A stretch of DNA of 64,000 nt, from NCBI GenBank assembly GCA_947625885.1, contig CANQQA010000005.1:52329-116328 (forward strand), given 5' to 3'. The position numbers and the translations under genes are program-made. Under the pieces are notes generated by a model, which was given only the letters and a program-made list of their open reading frames with translations, did no database searches and was not told the DNA's origin. Source of the stretch: an uncultured Bacteroidales bacterium. Its GTDB lineage: Bacteria > Bacteroidota > Bacteroidia > Bacteroidales > UBA11471. Below are positions 1-8,529 of the stretch, in pieces; position 1 is the stretch's first letter; the number at the start of each line of letters is the position of its first letter.

Positions 1-361
1 ACTGCAAATACGGGAACTGGCTGCCGGCGAAACCGTCGGATACAGCCGGCGCGGCGTACTGAAACGCCCCTCCCGCATCGCGGCGATTCCTATCGGATAT
101 GCCGACGGCTACGACCGCCACTTGGGCAACGGGCACGGCTGCGTGGTCGTGAACGGGAAACGCGCCCCTATCGTGGGCAACATCTGCATGGACGTAACCC
201 TTATCGACGTTACCGACATCGACTGCAAAGAGGGCGACAGCGTGGAACTCTTCGGCAAGCAGCTGCCGGTGGAGGAGCTCGCCGAATTGCTCGGCACGAT
301 ACCCTACGAAATACTCACTTCCGTATCGTCGCGCGTGAAACGCATCTATTACCGCGAATAA
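1..361 (+). CDS. alr: Alanine racemase domain, C-terminal part (5' end outside window)
   Basis: The reading frame is open from base 2 to the stop at 359-361 and gives about 119 residues of the C-terminal beta domain of alanine racemase, the PLP enzyme that makes D-alanine for peptidoglycan. Visible signatures are VGYSRRG, which carries the Tyr that acts as catalytic base from the partner subunit, IPIGYADGYDR, and the APIVGNICMD block. In Bacteroidota this domain is usually the second half of a MurF-alanine racemase fusion, so the complete gene may be that bifunctional enzyme; the visible part cannot settle it. A promoter and tRNA-Leu follow on the same strand. Confidence 0.93.
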   Translation, partial: LQIRELAAGETVGYSRRGVLKRPSRIAAIPIGYADGYDRHLGNGHGCVVVNGKRAPIVGNICMDVTLIDVTDIDCKEGDSVELFGKQLPVEELAELLGTIPYEILTSVSSRVKRIYYRE

Positions 362-390
362 AACCGGAAGCGGCAAATTTGACATTTTTG

Positions 391-421
391 TTGGCAGATT
401 CGCAAACTTCTTATACCTTTG
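391..421 (+). promoter_or_regulatory. Bacteroidota-type promoter of tRNA-Leu
   Basis: TTG at 391-393 and TACCTTTG at 414-421 are separated by 20 bases, matching the -33 TTG / -7 TAnnTTTG consensus of the Bacteroidota primary sigma factor. The -7 box ends 13 bases before the tRNA. Confidence 0.8.
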
Positions 422-434
422 CCTCACATTTTAT

Positions 435-516
435 GCGGATATGGCGTAATTGGTAGCCGCGCCAGACTTAGGATCTGGTGACGAAAGTCGTGTAGGTTCG
501 AGTCCTATTATCCGCA
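435..516 (+). tRNA. tRNA-Leu (anticodon UAG)
   Basis: The acceptor arms GCGGATA (435-441) and TATCCGC (509-515) pair fully, and the discriminator is A516. The anticodon arm CCAGA-ctTAGga-TCTGG reads UAG, decoding CUA/CUN leucine codons. A long variable arm makes it a type II tRNA, and the T-arm carries GTTCGAGTC. CCA is not encoded. It has its own promoter and is followed within 5 bases by a long hairpin. Confidence 0.95.
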
Positions 517-520
517 CAAG

Positions 521-558
521 ACGAGCGGGGCAGCTAATTGATTAGCTGCCCCGCTCGT
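521..558. terminator. Long palindromic hairpin between convergent tRNA-Leu and metalloprotease genes
   Basis: ACGAGCGGGGCAGCTAAT (521-538) is followed after TG by its exact complement (541-558), an 18-bp perfect stem. A run of six T (570-575) follows on the plus strand after a short spacer. It sits between convergent genes, so it probably terminates transcription in both directions. Confidence 0.75.
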
Positions 559-573
559 ACATAATGTCGTTTT

Positions 574-3144
574 TTACGGTTCGAACAAACTTCGTATAAT
601 CAAGAGCCGATAATCGTAAAAATCGCGCGTTTGCCGATTGACAGATGTCCGCTGCTGTTTATAGAGTGTCTCTATTTTTTTGAGTCGTGCAGTCATCAGA
701 GGAGCGATACGGTCCAGCGAAATGGACTGAGGTCTGTCATTTCTGAAAAAACTTTTATCGTCTTGTCCGTCATAGCTGCACGGAATTTCGGGCGACGCAT
801 TTGCAGCCAACAAATCGTAATAGCCGGCAAGCGACTGTTTGGCTGCAACATTTTTCCCGCTGCCATTCAAGCCGCTGTAAGCAATCAGGAATGAAAGAGC
901 CACCGTCTGCATCTCCTGCTCTCTCCTATTAAGATTCTGACCTTGGAAAGATGGCTTAAATACTTCGGCAATCACATCGTCGAGATAAGCATCGAGCGTA
1001 TAATTGCGGGAAGCGTCAGCCCGACTGCTTTCATCAATACGGAACAATGCCGTCGGATTGAGCAGGCAGGCGACGATATTGGACTGCACATAATCGTTGC
1101 AATTCAGATTTTTATTGAGTTTCAACATCAGAGCAGGCGGGGTAAGCCAACGGTCGTACGACCGTGCCTGCTGCAAGAGCCATAGCATGGCGCGCTTCTG
1201 GGTACGCTTATCGAAATAGGTATAGGCGGCATCGTCGGTGCCTTGCCGTGCATCTTTATATTCAACCCCTCCGATATAAGCCATAACGTGCCCCAAATGG
1301 CGGTTATACTGATTAACAATCTGATCGTATATTTCGCGAAGCGATTTATAGGGTTCACCGGGTTCGGCTGCCCATTGTTCCAAATTCCTCATGATGATTT
1401 TCAAATTGGAAACGGCATAATCGCCGGCACGCAGGTGGTCATTGCCCAAATCTTCAGTCTGGTCGGTGGCATCGACCGTTACCGCCTGCTGGGCTCCGAA
1501 AGTGTACATGGGGTCGTCGGCTTTTTCTTCTATCCATGCCGTCAGAGTCGCCTTTTCATCATCGGGTGTCGCAGCGTCGGGAATAAGACGATATCCCCAA
1601 TTAATGGCATATATATCGTACACACCGAGTACGGGCGGAGTAAGTTTCACACCGCGCTCCAAGTCGCCCGGCTGGGCGATGAAATTGTTGCGGGCATAGT
1701 CCATGATACTGGACGTCGTCCCGTATTTCTGCGTGAAAGCAGGGTCTCGCAGCGAATCGACAGGGAAAGCGTAACTTGCCCCCATGTTGTGCATCAGTCC
1801 AAGCGTATGTCCTATTTCATGGGACGCTACGTAACGCATCGACTCCCGCATCAGGTCATCATCGAATACCGGTTTGCGCACACGGGCATCGACGGCAGCC
1901 GTCTGGCAAAAACGCCAATCGTGTAGCAACGAAACAACATTGTGATACCAAATGACATCGGCAGTGAGTATTTCACCGCTGCGGGGATCGACGAAACTCG
2001 GACCCATAGCATTGGCAATGGTCGTCGTAACATATTTCACACAACTGTACCGCATATCGTCGGGGTCGAAATCGGGGTCATCGGAAGGATAGTCGCGCGC
2101 CTGCACGGCATTTTTGAATCCGGCGACCTCGAAGGCAATGTTCCAGTCTTCGATTCCCTGTTTTATGGCAGGTCTCCATTTTTCAGGGAATGCGCTATCG
2201 ACATAAAAGACAATCGGTTTTTGCGGCTCCACGAGTTCTCCGGCAAAATATCGCTCACGGTCTTCGTCTTTGGGTTCGAGGCGCCAGCGGTGTATATATT
2301 CGCAAGCATGTATTTTGTCTTTTTCGGTCGTGTACACCGAACGGTTGCTATAAAAATAGCCCACCCGCATATCGTGCAGCCGCAAGGGCATGGGGTCTTT
2401 TGGCAGCCGCACGAACGACCGGTGCATCTGTACGGTATAAGGTTCGTTCTGCGGTATGGTGTTGAACGAAAGACGGCTTTTTATCTCAATATTTTCGGGA
2501 AAAGTCTTGACTTCGGTAATGGAGGAGGCTTCGGGCACGAATACTGCTTTGATAGCGTCCTTTGCCGACAGGTCTGATATTATCGGGCTGACGATTCTTT
2601 CATTCCCTCCGAAAAACGATGTTACATCAATTACTACACTGCTGTCGGTGCGGGCTTCTATGTTGAAGGCTTTCAATATAGGATTTTGGAAATTCCGGTC
2701 GAAAGAGGCAGTTATCGACTCTCCGTCTTCTGTTCGGTTTCGGGTTTGTACCGTATGCAGAAACACGGCGTTTCCATCGCGACTCCACGAGAGCAATACC
2801 GGTTGTCCTATCATCTGTCCTGCCACGAAATCCTGCATTTTGCTGGTGGCAGAAACACGATTCGACAAAAGGTAAGTATCTCCGAAAACCGTGTCGGGAA
2901 TCTCCCAATAAAGTCTCTTTCCTTTTGAAAAATGAGTCGTAAACAATCCTTTTTTCGTTTCTGCCCCCTGAATAAGTTTACAATACTCCACACTATCCAT
3001 GTTTACGGGTGGAAGAGGCGGCGCCACAACGGTATTTTCGGATTTCTTTTTCTTCTTTTTCCCAAAAGCATCTGATGAAGGATAGCCAGCCAACAAGCAA
3101 ATAATCAAGCATAAATAAAACGCGGGGGTATGAACGATTTTCAT
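574..3144 (-). CDS. Secreted zinc metalloprotease, metzincin type (DUF5117/DUF5118/Met-zincin family)
   Basis: This 856-residue protein has an N-terminal signal peptide (MKIVHTPAFYLCLIICLLAG) followed by an unusual run of six lysines. The active site is HEIGHTLGLMHN, with His442, Glu443, His446 and third ligand His452, and downstream SIMDYARNNF forms the metzincin Met-turn. The architecture matches Bacteroidota zinc-dependent proteases with DUF5118 and DUF5117 modules before the Met-zincin domain, which hydrolyse peptides outside the cytoplasm; the substrate is unknown. The frame is open 31 codons further upstream, but the Met at 3144 begins the signal peptide and lies downstream of a -7 box, so I use it. 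It is a single gene facing tRNA-Leu. Confidence 0.9.
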   Translation of the reverse strand: MKIVHTPAFYLCLIICLLAGYPSSDAFGKKKKKKSENTVVAPPLPPVNMDSVEYCKLIQGAETKKGLFTTHFSKGKRLYWEIPDTVFGDTYLLSNRVSATSKMQDFVAGQMIGQPVLLSWSRDGNAVFLHTVQTRNRTEDGESITASFDRNFQNPILKAFNIEARTDSSVVIDVTSFFGGNERIVSPIISDLSAKDAIKAVFVPEASSITEVKTFPENIEIKSRLSFNTIPQNEPYTVQMHRSFVRLPKDPMPLRLHDMRVGYFYSNRSVYTTEKDKIHACEYIHRWRLEPKDEDRERYFAGELVEPQKPIVFYVDSAFPEKWRPAIKQGIEDWNIAFEVAGFKNAVQARDYPSDDPDFDPDDMRYSCVKYVTTTIANAMGPSFVDPRSGEILTADVIWYHNVVSLLHDWRFCQTAAVDARVRKPVFDDDLMRESMRYVASHEIGHTLGLMHNMGASYAFPVDSLRDPAFTQKYGTTSSIMDYARNNFIAQPGDLERGVKLTPPVLGVYDIYAINWGYRLIPDAATPDDEKATLTAWIEEKADDPMYTFGAQQAVTVDATDQTEDLGNDHLRAGDYAVSNLKIIMRNLEQWAAEPGEPYKSLREIYDQIVNQYNRHLGHVMAYIGGVEYKDARQGTDDAAYTYFDKRTQKRAMLWLLQQARSYDRWLTPPALMLKLNKNLNCNDYVQSNIVACLLNPTALFRIDESSRADASRNYTLDAYLDDVIAEVFKPSFQGQNLNRREQEMQTVALSFLIAYSGLNGSGKNVAAKQSLAGYYDLLAANASPEIPCSYDGQDDKSFFRNDRPQSISLDRIAPLMTARLKKIETLYKQQRTSVNRQTRDFYDYRLLIIRSLFEP

Positions 3145-3175
3145 ATGATATGGTTTAAGATTATTCTTTATATCG

Positions 3176-3183
3176 CAAAAATA
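3176..3183 (-). promoter_or_regulatory. Probable -7 promoter element of the metalloprotease gene
   Basis: Read on the minus strand the bases are TATTTTTG, fitting TAnnTTTG, about 30 bases before the chosen ATG. I see no clear TTG at the expected -33 distance. Confidence 0.4.
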
Positions 3184-3280
3184 AGAAATTAAAAACAGAG
3201 ACATGACGGAACGTTTGAAAAATTTTCTCGCTTGCATTTAATTTTTTCCGCAGAACAACCGCTCTAAACGCCATTATAAT

Positions 3281-3310
3281 AAAAAAGCCCCGCCAACAGC
3301 GGAGCTTTTT
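3281..3310 (-). terminator. Rho-independent terminator of the ferredoxin gene
   Basis: AAAAAAGCCCCGC (3281-3293) can pair with GCGGAGCTTTTT (3299-3310) around the loop CAACA, with one mismatch. On the minus strand the hairpin ends in a T run. It lies 18 bases after the ferredoxin stop. Confidence 0.8.
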
Positions 3311-3328
3311 ATTTTCCTTGCTTTGCGA

Positions 3329-3499
3329 TTATTCACCCGGGTGAATAGCACCGGTGGGGCAAGCATCGGCGCAAGTACCGCAGTCGAGGCATTTTTCGGG
3401 ATCGATTTTGTAGATATCGCCTTCCGAAATAGCGCCGGCAGGGCATTCGCCCATACACGTTCCGCAAGCAACACAATCGTCACTGATTACGTAAGCCAT
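3329..3499 (-). CDS. 2x[4Fe-4S] ferredoxin
   Basis: This 56-residue protein is a bacterial clostridial-type ferredoxin. Its two CxxCxxCxxxCP motifs (Cys 9, 12, 15, 19 and Cys 37, 40, 43, 47) would hold two [4Fe-4S] clusters for low-potential electron transfer, for example with pyruvate:ferredoxin oxidoreductase or an NfnAB-type enzyme; such a pair is encoded at 48.7-51.0 kb. The length is typical and there is no signal peptide. The gene stands alone, with a good promoter 42 bases upstream and a terminator directly after, so it is probably a short, highly expressed monocistronic message. Confidence 0.95.
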   Translation of the reverse strand: MAYVISDDCVACGTCMGECPAGAISEGDIYKIDPEKCLDCGTCADACPTGAIHPGE

Positions 3500-3541
3500 G
3501 ATTTTGAGTTTTTAATTAGTACTAATATTGAGTGTGTCCGA

Positions 3542-3572
3542 CAAAAGTAAATCTTTTCTTTTTCCCAAGCAA
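3542..3572 (-). promoter_or_regulatory. Promoter of the ferredoxin gene
   Basis: On the minus strand TTG (3572-3570) and TACTTTTG (3549-3542) are 20 bases apart, a full match to the Bacteroidota promoter consensus. The -7 box is 42 bases before the ATG. Confidence 0.75.
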
Positions 3573-3680
3573 TTAAAAAGCGATAAAAATTTCATATAAA
3601 AATTTTTTGGCGGCATTTTCCGGCGTATCGGCAATATTTCCAGCATTTCGGCGTTTTAATCATACCCGACATATACCGCA

Positions 3681-4382
3681 TTGAAAAAGTGGTTATACAT
3701 ATTTTCCCTCCTGCTTGTCGCGGCGCCCGTATGGGCACAGCGGCAAAAGGTGCAACGTATGCCCTACATCGACCAGAAGCGAATACACTTCGGCTTTTCG
3801 GTGGGCACGCACGTACAGGATTTGGCTATTCGCAACACGGGATTTACCACCGACGAGGGCGAAACATGGTACGCCGACGTGCCGGCATTCTCGCCCGGAT
3901 TCAATGTGGGGCTGGTCGGCGACCTCTACATCTGCCCGTACCTGAATGTGCGGTTCACCCCGACACTGCTGTTCGGCAACAAGACGGTGGAGTTTCGCGA
4001 GGAACATACCGATGTCCGCCGCACCGTCGATTTGAAATCGACCTACATCATGATGCCCGTCAGTCTGAAATTCAGCTCCAAACGACTGAACAACTACTGT
4101 CCTTACATCATGGCGGGGGTGGCGCCGACGGTGGATATTTCCAAAAAGAAAAACGACCTTCTGCGCATGAAAACCTACGACACTTATCTGGAAGTAGGAT
4201 TGGGCTGCAACATCTATCTGCCTTTCTTCAAACTGATTCCGGAGTTGAAATTCTGCTTCGGACTAAGCGACATCGTACAACACAAACGGGACGACCTCAT
4301 CGACCCGCTCGACTACAAATATACGCAAGCCGTAAAAAAGGCTCTTTCCCGATTGGTGGTATTGAGCATCTATTTTGAATAA
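3681..4382 (+). CDS. porT: PorT-like outer membrane beta-barrel protein of the type IX secretion system
   Basis: This 233-residue protein starts with a signal peptide ending VWA|Q and continues as an outer-membrane barrel rich in alternating beta strands. The blocks FGFSVGTHVQD, PGFNVGLVGDL, RFTPTLLFGN, MPVSLKFSSKRLNNYCPYI and FKLIPELKFCFGLSDI match my memory of PorT/SprT, required for T9SS export in Porphyromonas and Flavobacterium. The start is TTG: an in-frame TAA lies eight codons upstream with no ATG between, and the next ATG would remove the signal peptide. PorU and PorV of the same system lie 5 kb away. A general OMP_b-brl_2 barrel unrelated to T9SS is the alternative. Confidence 0.82.
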   Translation: MKKWLYIFSLLLVAAPVWAQRQKVQRMPYIDQKRIHFGFSVGTHVQDLAIRNTGFTTDEGETWYADVPAFSPGFNVGLVGDLYICPYLNVRFTPTLLFGNKTVEFREEHTDVRRTVDLKSTYIMMPVSLKFSSKRLNNYCPYIMAGVAPTVDISKKKNDLLRMKTYDTYLEVGLGCNIYLPFFKLIPELKFCFGLSDIVQHKRDDLIDPLDYKYTQAVKKALSRLVVLSIYFE

Positions 4383-4459
4383 CGCACTATTGTGCAATTA
4401 CTTACTGAGCGTATAATGTCTCGCACTCGACACTCTTTCCATTTTTAACATTTTATATC

Positions 4460-4489
4460 TTGTATATTCGGCAAAAGGTCGTACCTTTG
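4460..4489 (+). promoter_or_regulatory. Promoter of initiator tRNA-Met
   Basis: TTG at 4460-4462 and TACCTTTG at 4482-4489 are 19 bases apart, an ideal Bacteroidota promoter. The -7 box ends 13 bases before the tRNA, the same distance as for tRNA-Leu at 435. Confidence 0.8.
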
Positions 4490-4502
4490 CAATCGAAAAC
4501 AT

Positions 4503-4575
<73 letters not shown>

Positions 4576-4583
4576 CACAAGAG

Positions 4584-4616
4584 AAAGAGAGAATGTGCGA
4601 TGCACATTCTCTCTTT
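4584..4616 (+). terminator. Terminator of tRNA-fMet
   Basis: AAAGAGAGAATGTGC (4584-4598) and its exact complement (4602-4616) form a 15-bp stem with a GAT loop, followed by a T-rich stretch. It begins 8 bases after the tRNA. Confidence 0.8.
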
Positions 4617-4636
4617 TATTTTTATCCCGATAAAAA

Positions 4637-4677
4637 ATGCGGCACGATATTATTGCTACCCCGCTATCGTGCCGCAT
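4637..4677 (-). terminator. Terminator of the PepSY-like gene
   Basis: A 13-bp perfect stem (4637-4649 with 4665-4677) has a 15-base loop. On the minus strand it runs into a T tract (the complement of A 4632-4637). It lies 20 bases beyond the stop of the minus-strand gene. Confidence 0.75.
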
Positions 4678-4697
4678 CTCATATTTCCGTCCGGCGA

Positions 4698-5141
4698 TCA
4701 GTCGTCCATCTCGATGGGCAGAAATTGATTGTTAAATTCTATCTCCATGCGGTTGGACAGCTTGACATCGTATCCTCCCCGCCGGTCTTTATCAATTTCC
4801 TGAACGGACGTATTCGGGAAAGTCGTTGCCACATAGGTGCGTATCTGTTCAGGAATGATGCCGTCGGGAACGGTTTTTCCCACCGGGCGATCGACTTCTT
4901 TCCATTCGCCTTTTTTATTGAATTTCACTTGGGTGGCGTCGGTATAAGAAACGATGTATTCCGTCTCGCCCACTTCGGTCTCCTTGACCACCATTGCCAC
5001 CTGCAAATCGGAGAAATAAGTGGTAAGCAGCGTTTGTGCCGGCTGCGGCAGCTGATTTACCGTAATAGCAGTCTTTTTCTCGGCGCATGCCATCATATTC
5101 AACACAATGGCGACAGCAAATAAAATTCCAAATCTTTTCAT
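4698..5141 (-). CDS. PepSY-like periplasmic protein
   Basis: This 147-residue protein begins with a signal sequence ending in MMACAEKK, which may be a lipobox with the Cys as first mature residue. The mature part has two short repeats of the beta-lactamase-inhibitor-like PepSY fold (PF11396 type) common in Bacteroidota envelopes: LPQPAQTLLTTYFSDLQV with VKFNKKGEW, then IIPEQIRTYVATTFPNTSV with VKLSNRMEIEFN. Their function is not established; binding of a peptide or small ligand is inferred from the fold. I start at the MKRFG methionine, two residues inside an alternative MT-MKR start. It is a single gene with its own terminator. Confidence 0.8.
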   Translation of the reverse strand: MKRFGILFAVAIVLNMMACAEKKTAITVNQLPQPAQTLLTTYFSDLQVAMVVKETEVGETEYIVSYTDATQVKFNKKGEWKEVDRPVGKTVPDGIIPEQIRTYVATTFPNTSVQEIDKDRRGGYDVKLSNRMEIEFNNQFLPIEMDD

Positions 5142-5236
5142 TGTCAAAAAATTTTTTAGTGATATTTATATAACAAATATATACGAAAATAGTCCTTGTA
5201 TCTATCGGATTTATAGATAATTAATAGATTTAACAT

Positions 5237-8200
5237 TTATTCTTCATCTCGGGTCGAACGTACGGGCACGACATTTCCCGACGTTACATACCACAAAAAG
5301 CCCTGCACGGCAAAGCCCATATCCTGCAAAAACTTCATGTAGCGGGCTACCTGCCGGTGGTGCGACTGCCGCTCGGCGCCGAATTTGTAATCGACCACCG
5401 TCGCACGGTTTCCGTCGAGAACGATACGGTCGGGGCGATAGGCTTTCTGTCGGGGAACGAGAATTTCGTTTTCGTTAAGTACGCGATTGCCGGCGGCAAA
5501 CCATGGCTGCACTTCCGCGTCGGCAAGCCGAGTGCGCAACAGCATCGCGATTTCCTGCGCTTCGTTCCGCGTAATTTTGCCGCTGCGGATATGCGTCTGT
5601 ATTGCCCCGTCGAGGTCGTCGGGCGTGCGAATGGCGCTGAGTATATCGTGATACACCGTACCGCGATGACGACCGTCGGTGAGGTCGAAATAGCCTTTTC
5701 CCAACAGGCGCAGCCGCAGACGTCCGCTCGGAGCAACAGAACGATAGGGCGACGACGGACACTCCTCCCCCTCTTTCGTCGGAGTTGTCGGATACGACTT
5801 TTTCGTACCGAGAACATATCGGGCGTTATCGGGGTCGTAACCGGCACAAAGGTCGATATAGGCAGGCTGTCCGTTGAGAGAGGTAACACTGCCCTCCTCG
5901 ATGCAACTTTTCAAAATCGAGCCGATATTGCCTCCATTCGCCCCTTTCGGAACAAAAACGTACAACTCCTCCCTCGCTCGCGTAAACGCCACATAAGCCA
6001 GATTGAGATTGTCGATATAGGTATGTACGAGTTCCGAAAAATACGCTCGGCTGTATATCGTGCCGGCAAGGTCGCTCCGATAAGTAAGCGGTACGACGGG
6101 AAGATGGTCGAACACACCTTCGGTCTCCGCCCACAATATGGGAAGATGCTTGGAAGAGTGATCAACGAGCCAGTTGCAGAAAGGAACGAGAACGGCACCG
6201 AATTCCAATCCCTTCGCCTTGTGTATGGTCATGATACGTATGGCATCTTGCTCGCCCGGGGTGGAGAGGGAGCGGGTGCACCCCTTGTCGTGCCACCAGA
6301 GCAGGAACGAATCGAGGTCTGAGGAATGCCGGTCGGCGTATTGCAATACGAGGTCGAGAAACGCCTGAACGAATACGTTTTCGTTTCCGACAGTATCAAC
6401 GGGAAAAAGGTCAATGATTTTTTCGCAAATTTCATAGAGCGGTTCACCGCGCAAAGTCTCCACACGAGCCAACTCTCCGGAGCGCCCGATCTCCATATCC
6501 GCACATATCTGAGCAATGGCGACATCTTCCGGAATTTTTCGGCAAAAGACCGCGATGGCATACAAGGCAAAAAATCGCCTCAGCGCCTCTTGCGGGGCAT
6601 TCAGGTAGTCGAGCAGGGAAATAATCAGGCGCACGGTCGGCGAATTGCCGATGTAGAGCGCTTCGTCGGAAATCACATCGTAACGATAACGACCGTCCGT
6701 CGCAGCCGCCTGTTCTTGCAAAAGATGCTGTACGATACAGTTGCCCTCCTCTTTGGTGCGCACCAATATGGCTGTATCGCGCAGGGCGACACCGCGCTCC
6801 TGCAAGTCGCGCAGCGTATCGGAAAGTTTTGCCAATACCTGTGTCCGTGCGTTTCCGGCGTCTTTATTGTCTTTTTCATTTTCGAAAAAAGCGACCTCTA
6901 CATAGCCGCTGTCGGGCGGGACGCCTTCACCCGTTTTCTGGGCGGAGTTGCGATAGACCGATTCTATTTTATCGGAGAAATCGTCGGCAAGAGCGGCAGG
7001 CAGAGAGGCATTGAGTTTCTGTTGCAGATAAGCAGCGGCACGGTCGAAAAACGAATTGTTGAATCGCACCACATTGGCAGCGCTGCGCCAGTTGGTGTCG
7101 AGCGACCACTCTTTCAGTTCGTTTTTTCGGAAATACTCCGGCAGCCGCTCGTTGAGCAGTTCCCAATCGGAATTGCGCCAGCGATAGACGCTCTGCTTCA
7201 CGTCGCCCACGACAAGATTGTCCAGTCCGCGGTCGTTGCTCTCCTTGATAAGCGGGTAGAAATTGTTCCACTGCGTAACCGACGTGTCTTGAAATTCGTC
7301 GATGAAAAAGTGATTGATATACGTGCCTATCTTTTCGTAAACGAAAGGCGTGTCGGCTCCGCTGATAACATGGCGGAGCAAGTCGTTGGTATCGGAAAGA
7401 AGCAATGCCCCGCGCTCGTTTTTGCAAGTTTGCAGATACTCCACGACGTCGTTGAGAATACCGAGCGTATAGAGGTGCCTGCCGGTGTGTATCGCCGAGA
7501 GATATTCGGCATAAGGCTTTCCATAAAGGGCGATGATACGCTGCATACAGGCGCGCAACGGCTCGCTTATGCGGTGTATGGCGTCGATAGTTGCCGCATC
7601 GACATTTTTTTTTGTGTACCACTTATCGACTTCATCTTCCGAAAGGGCTGTCAGAGAGGCTTTCGGCAGAAGGGTATAATCTCCGTTCACCCACCTTCGG
7701 AATTGCTGGGCACCCGACCGGCTTCCGTTTTTGAAATCATCGGGTGCGATGCCGTTTTGCTGCATCAGTGCAAGGGCTTCGGCGGCACACTCCTTCACCT
7801 GTTTTTCGAAATTGCGTTTGAGGCTTTCAAGCGTGCCGATATAGTTTTCGAGCGACTTGCGGTCTTGCAGTACCTCCTGTATCCTGTCGCGATGAAACTT
7901 ATACTGTTCCTTGAAAATTTCGCCGGCAAGTTCTTCGATTTTCGTCCGGAATTTCTTATACGAATCTTCTTCTATTTGCTGTCGTGCGTAACCGACGAGC
8001 CACTTCAACAGCTCTTTGTTTTCGTTCTTCTCCAACTCGAAAAACATCTGATCGACGGCTTCGGTAAGCATGGACACGCTGTCGAGTTCGATATTGTAGC
8101 GATTCGATAACCCCGCTTCGTACATGAAAGAGCGGGCTATTTGCTGAAAAAAGCGGTCGATGGTACTGATATTGAATCCCGAAAAATCATGCAGAAGCGT

Positions 8201-8518
8201 GAACAGCTGCTCCGATGCCTGCCGCCGCAGGTCGTCGATGTTTCCGGTGATGCCGTCCTTTCCCAAAAGGAGGTTTATAAAAGGCGATTTTTCCGGCGCG
8301 GACGAAAGACAGAACAGCTCTTTGACGATGCGGCTTTTCATTTCGTCGGTCGCCTTATTGGTGAACGTTACGGCAAGAATGCGGCGATAGCGGCGGTTCC
8401 GCTCGTCTTGAAACAGCTTTTCGCTTTCATCGGGCGGAGCGAGCAGCAGCTTGATGTATTCGAGCGTAAGCCGGAAAGTTTTTCCCGATCCGGCGGAGGC
8501 GCGGTAAACGTTCAACAT
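5237..8518 (-). CDS. UvrD/RecB-type helicase-nuclease (AddA-like)
   Basis: This 1093-residue protein is a superfamily 1A DNA helicase with a C-terminal RecB-family nuclease. Walker A is ASAGSGKT with Lys13, the DEFQD Walker B motif has Asp407, VGDVKQSVYRWR is motif III, and IMTIHKAKGLEF and VAFTRAREEL are the late helicase motifs. The tail has the PD-(D/E)xK core RPDRIVLDG...VVDYKFG with Asp1043 and Lys1045. Such enzymes process double-strand ends for RecA recombination. Length and layout fit the AddA half of AddAB, yet no AddB-like gene is adjacent. A SUI1 gene lies 11 bases upstream and is probably cotranscribed. Confidence 0.9.
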   Translation of the reverse strand: MLNVYRASAGSGKTFRLTLEYIKLLLAPPDESEKLFQDERNRRYRRILAVTFTNKATDEMKSRIVKELFCLSSAPEKSPFINLLLGKDGITGNIDDLRRQASEQLFTLLHDFSGFNISTIDRFFQQIARSFMYEAGLSNRYNIELDSVSMLTEAVDQMFFELEKNENKELLKWLVGYARQQIEEDSYKKFRTKIEELAGEIFKEQYKFHRDRIQEVLQDRKSLENYIGTLESLKRNFEKQVKECAAEALALMQQNGIAPDDFKNGSRSGAQQFRRWVNGDYTLLPKASLTALSEDEVDKWYTKKNVDAATIDAIHRISEPLRACMQRIIALYGKPYAEYLSAIHTGRHLYTLGILNDVVEYLQTCKNERGALLLSDTNDLLRHVISGADTPFVYEKIGTYINHFFIDEFQDTSVTQWNNFYPLIKESNDRGLDNLVVGDVKQSVYRWRNSDWELLNERLPEYFRKNELKEWSLDTNWRSAANVVRFNNSFFDRAAAYLQQKLNASLPAALADDFSDKIESVYRNSAQKTGEGVPPDSGYVEVAFFENEKDNKDAGNARTQVLAKLSDTLRDLQERGVALRDTAILVRTKEEGNCIVQHLLQEQAAATDGRYRYDVISDEALYIGNSPTVRLIISLLDYLNAPQEALRRFFALYAIAVFCRKIPEDVAIAQICADMEIGRSGELARVETLRGEPLYEICEKIIDLFPVDTVGNENVFVQAFLDLVLQYADRHSSDLDSFLLWWHDKGCTRSLSTPGEQDAIRIMTIHKAKGLEFGAVLVPFCNWLVDHSSKHLPILWAETEGVFDHLPVVPLTYRSDLAGTIYSRAYFSELVHTYIDNLNLAYVAFTRAREELYVFVPKGANGGNIGSILKSCIEEGSVTSLNGQPAYIDLCAGYDPDNARYVLGTKKSYPTTPTKEGEECPSSPYRSVAPSGRLRLRLLGKGYFDLTDGRHRGTVYHDILSAIRTPDDLDGAIQTHIRSGKITRNEAQEIAMLLRTRLADAEVQPWFAAGNRVLNENEILVPRQKAYRPDRIVLDGNRATVVDYKFGAERQSHHRQVARYMKFLQDMGFAVQGFLWYVTSGNVVPVRSTRDEE

Positions 8519-8529
8519 GGCTTCACGAT

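Noticed and set aside
6326..8110. A 594-codon open frame opposite the helicase-nuclease
   Set aside because: It lies entirely inside a well-supported gene with all helicase motifs and shows no domain itself.
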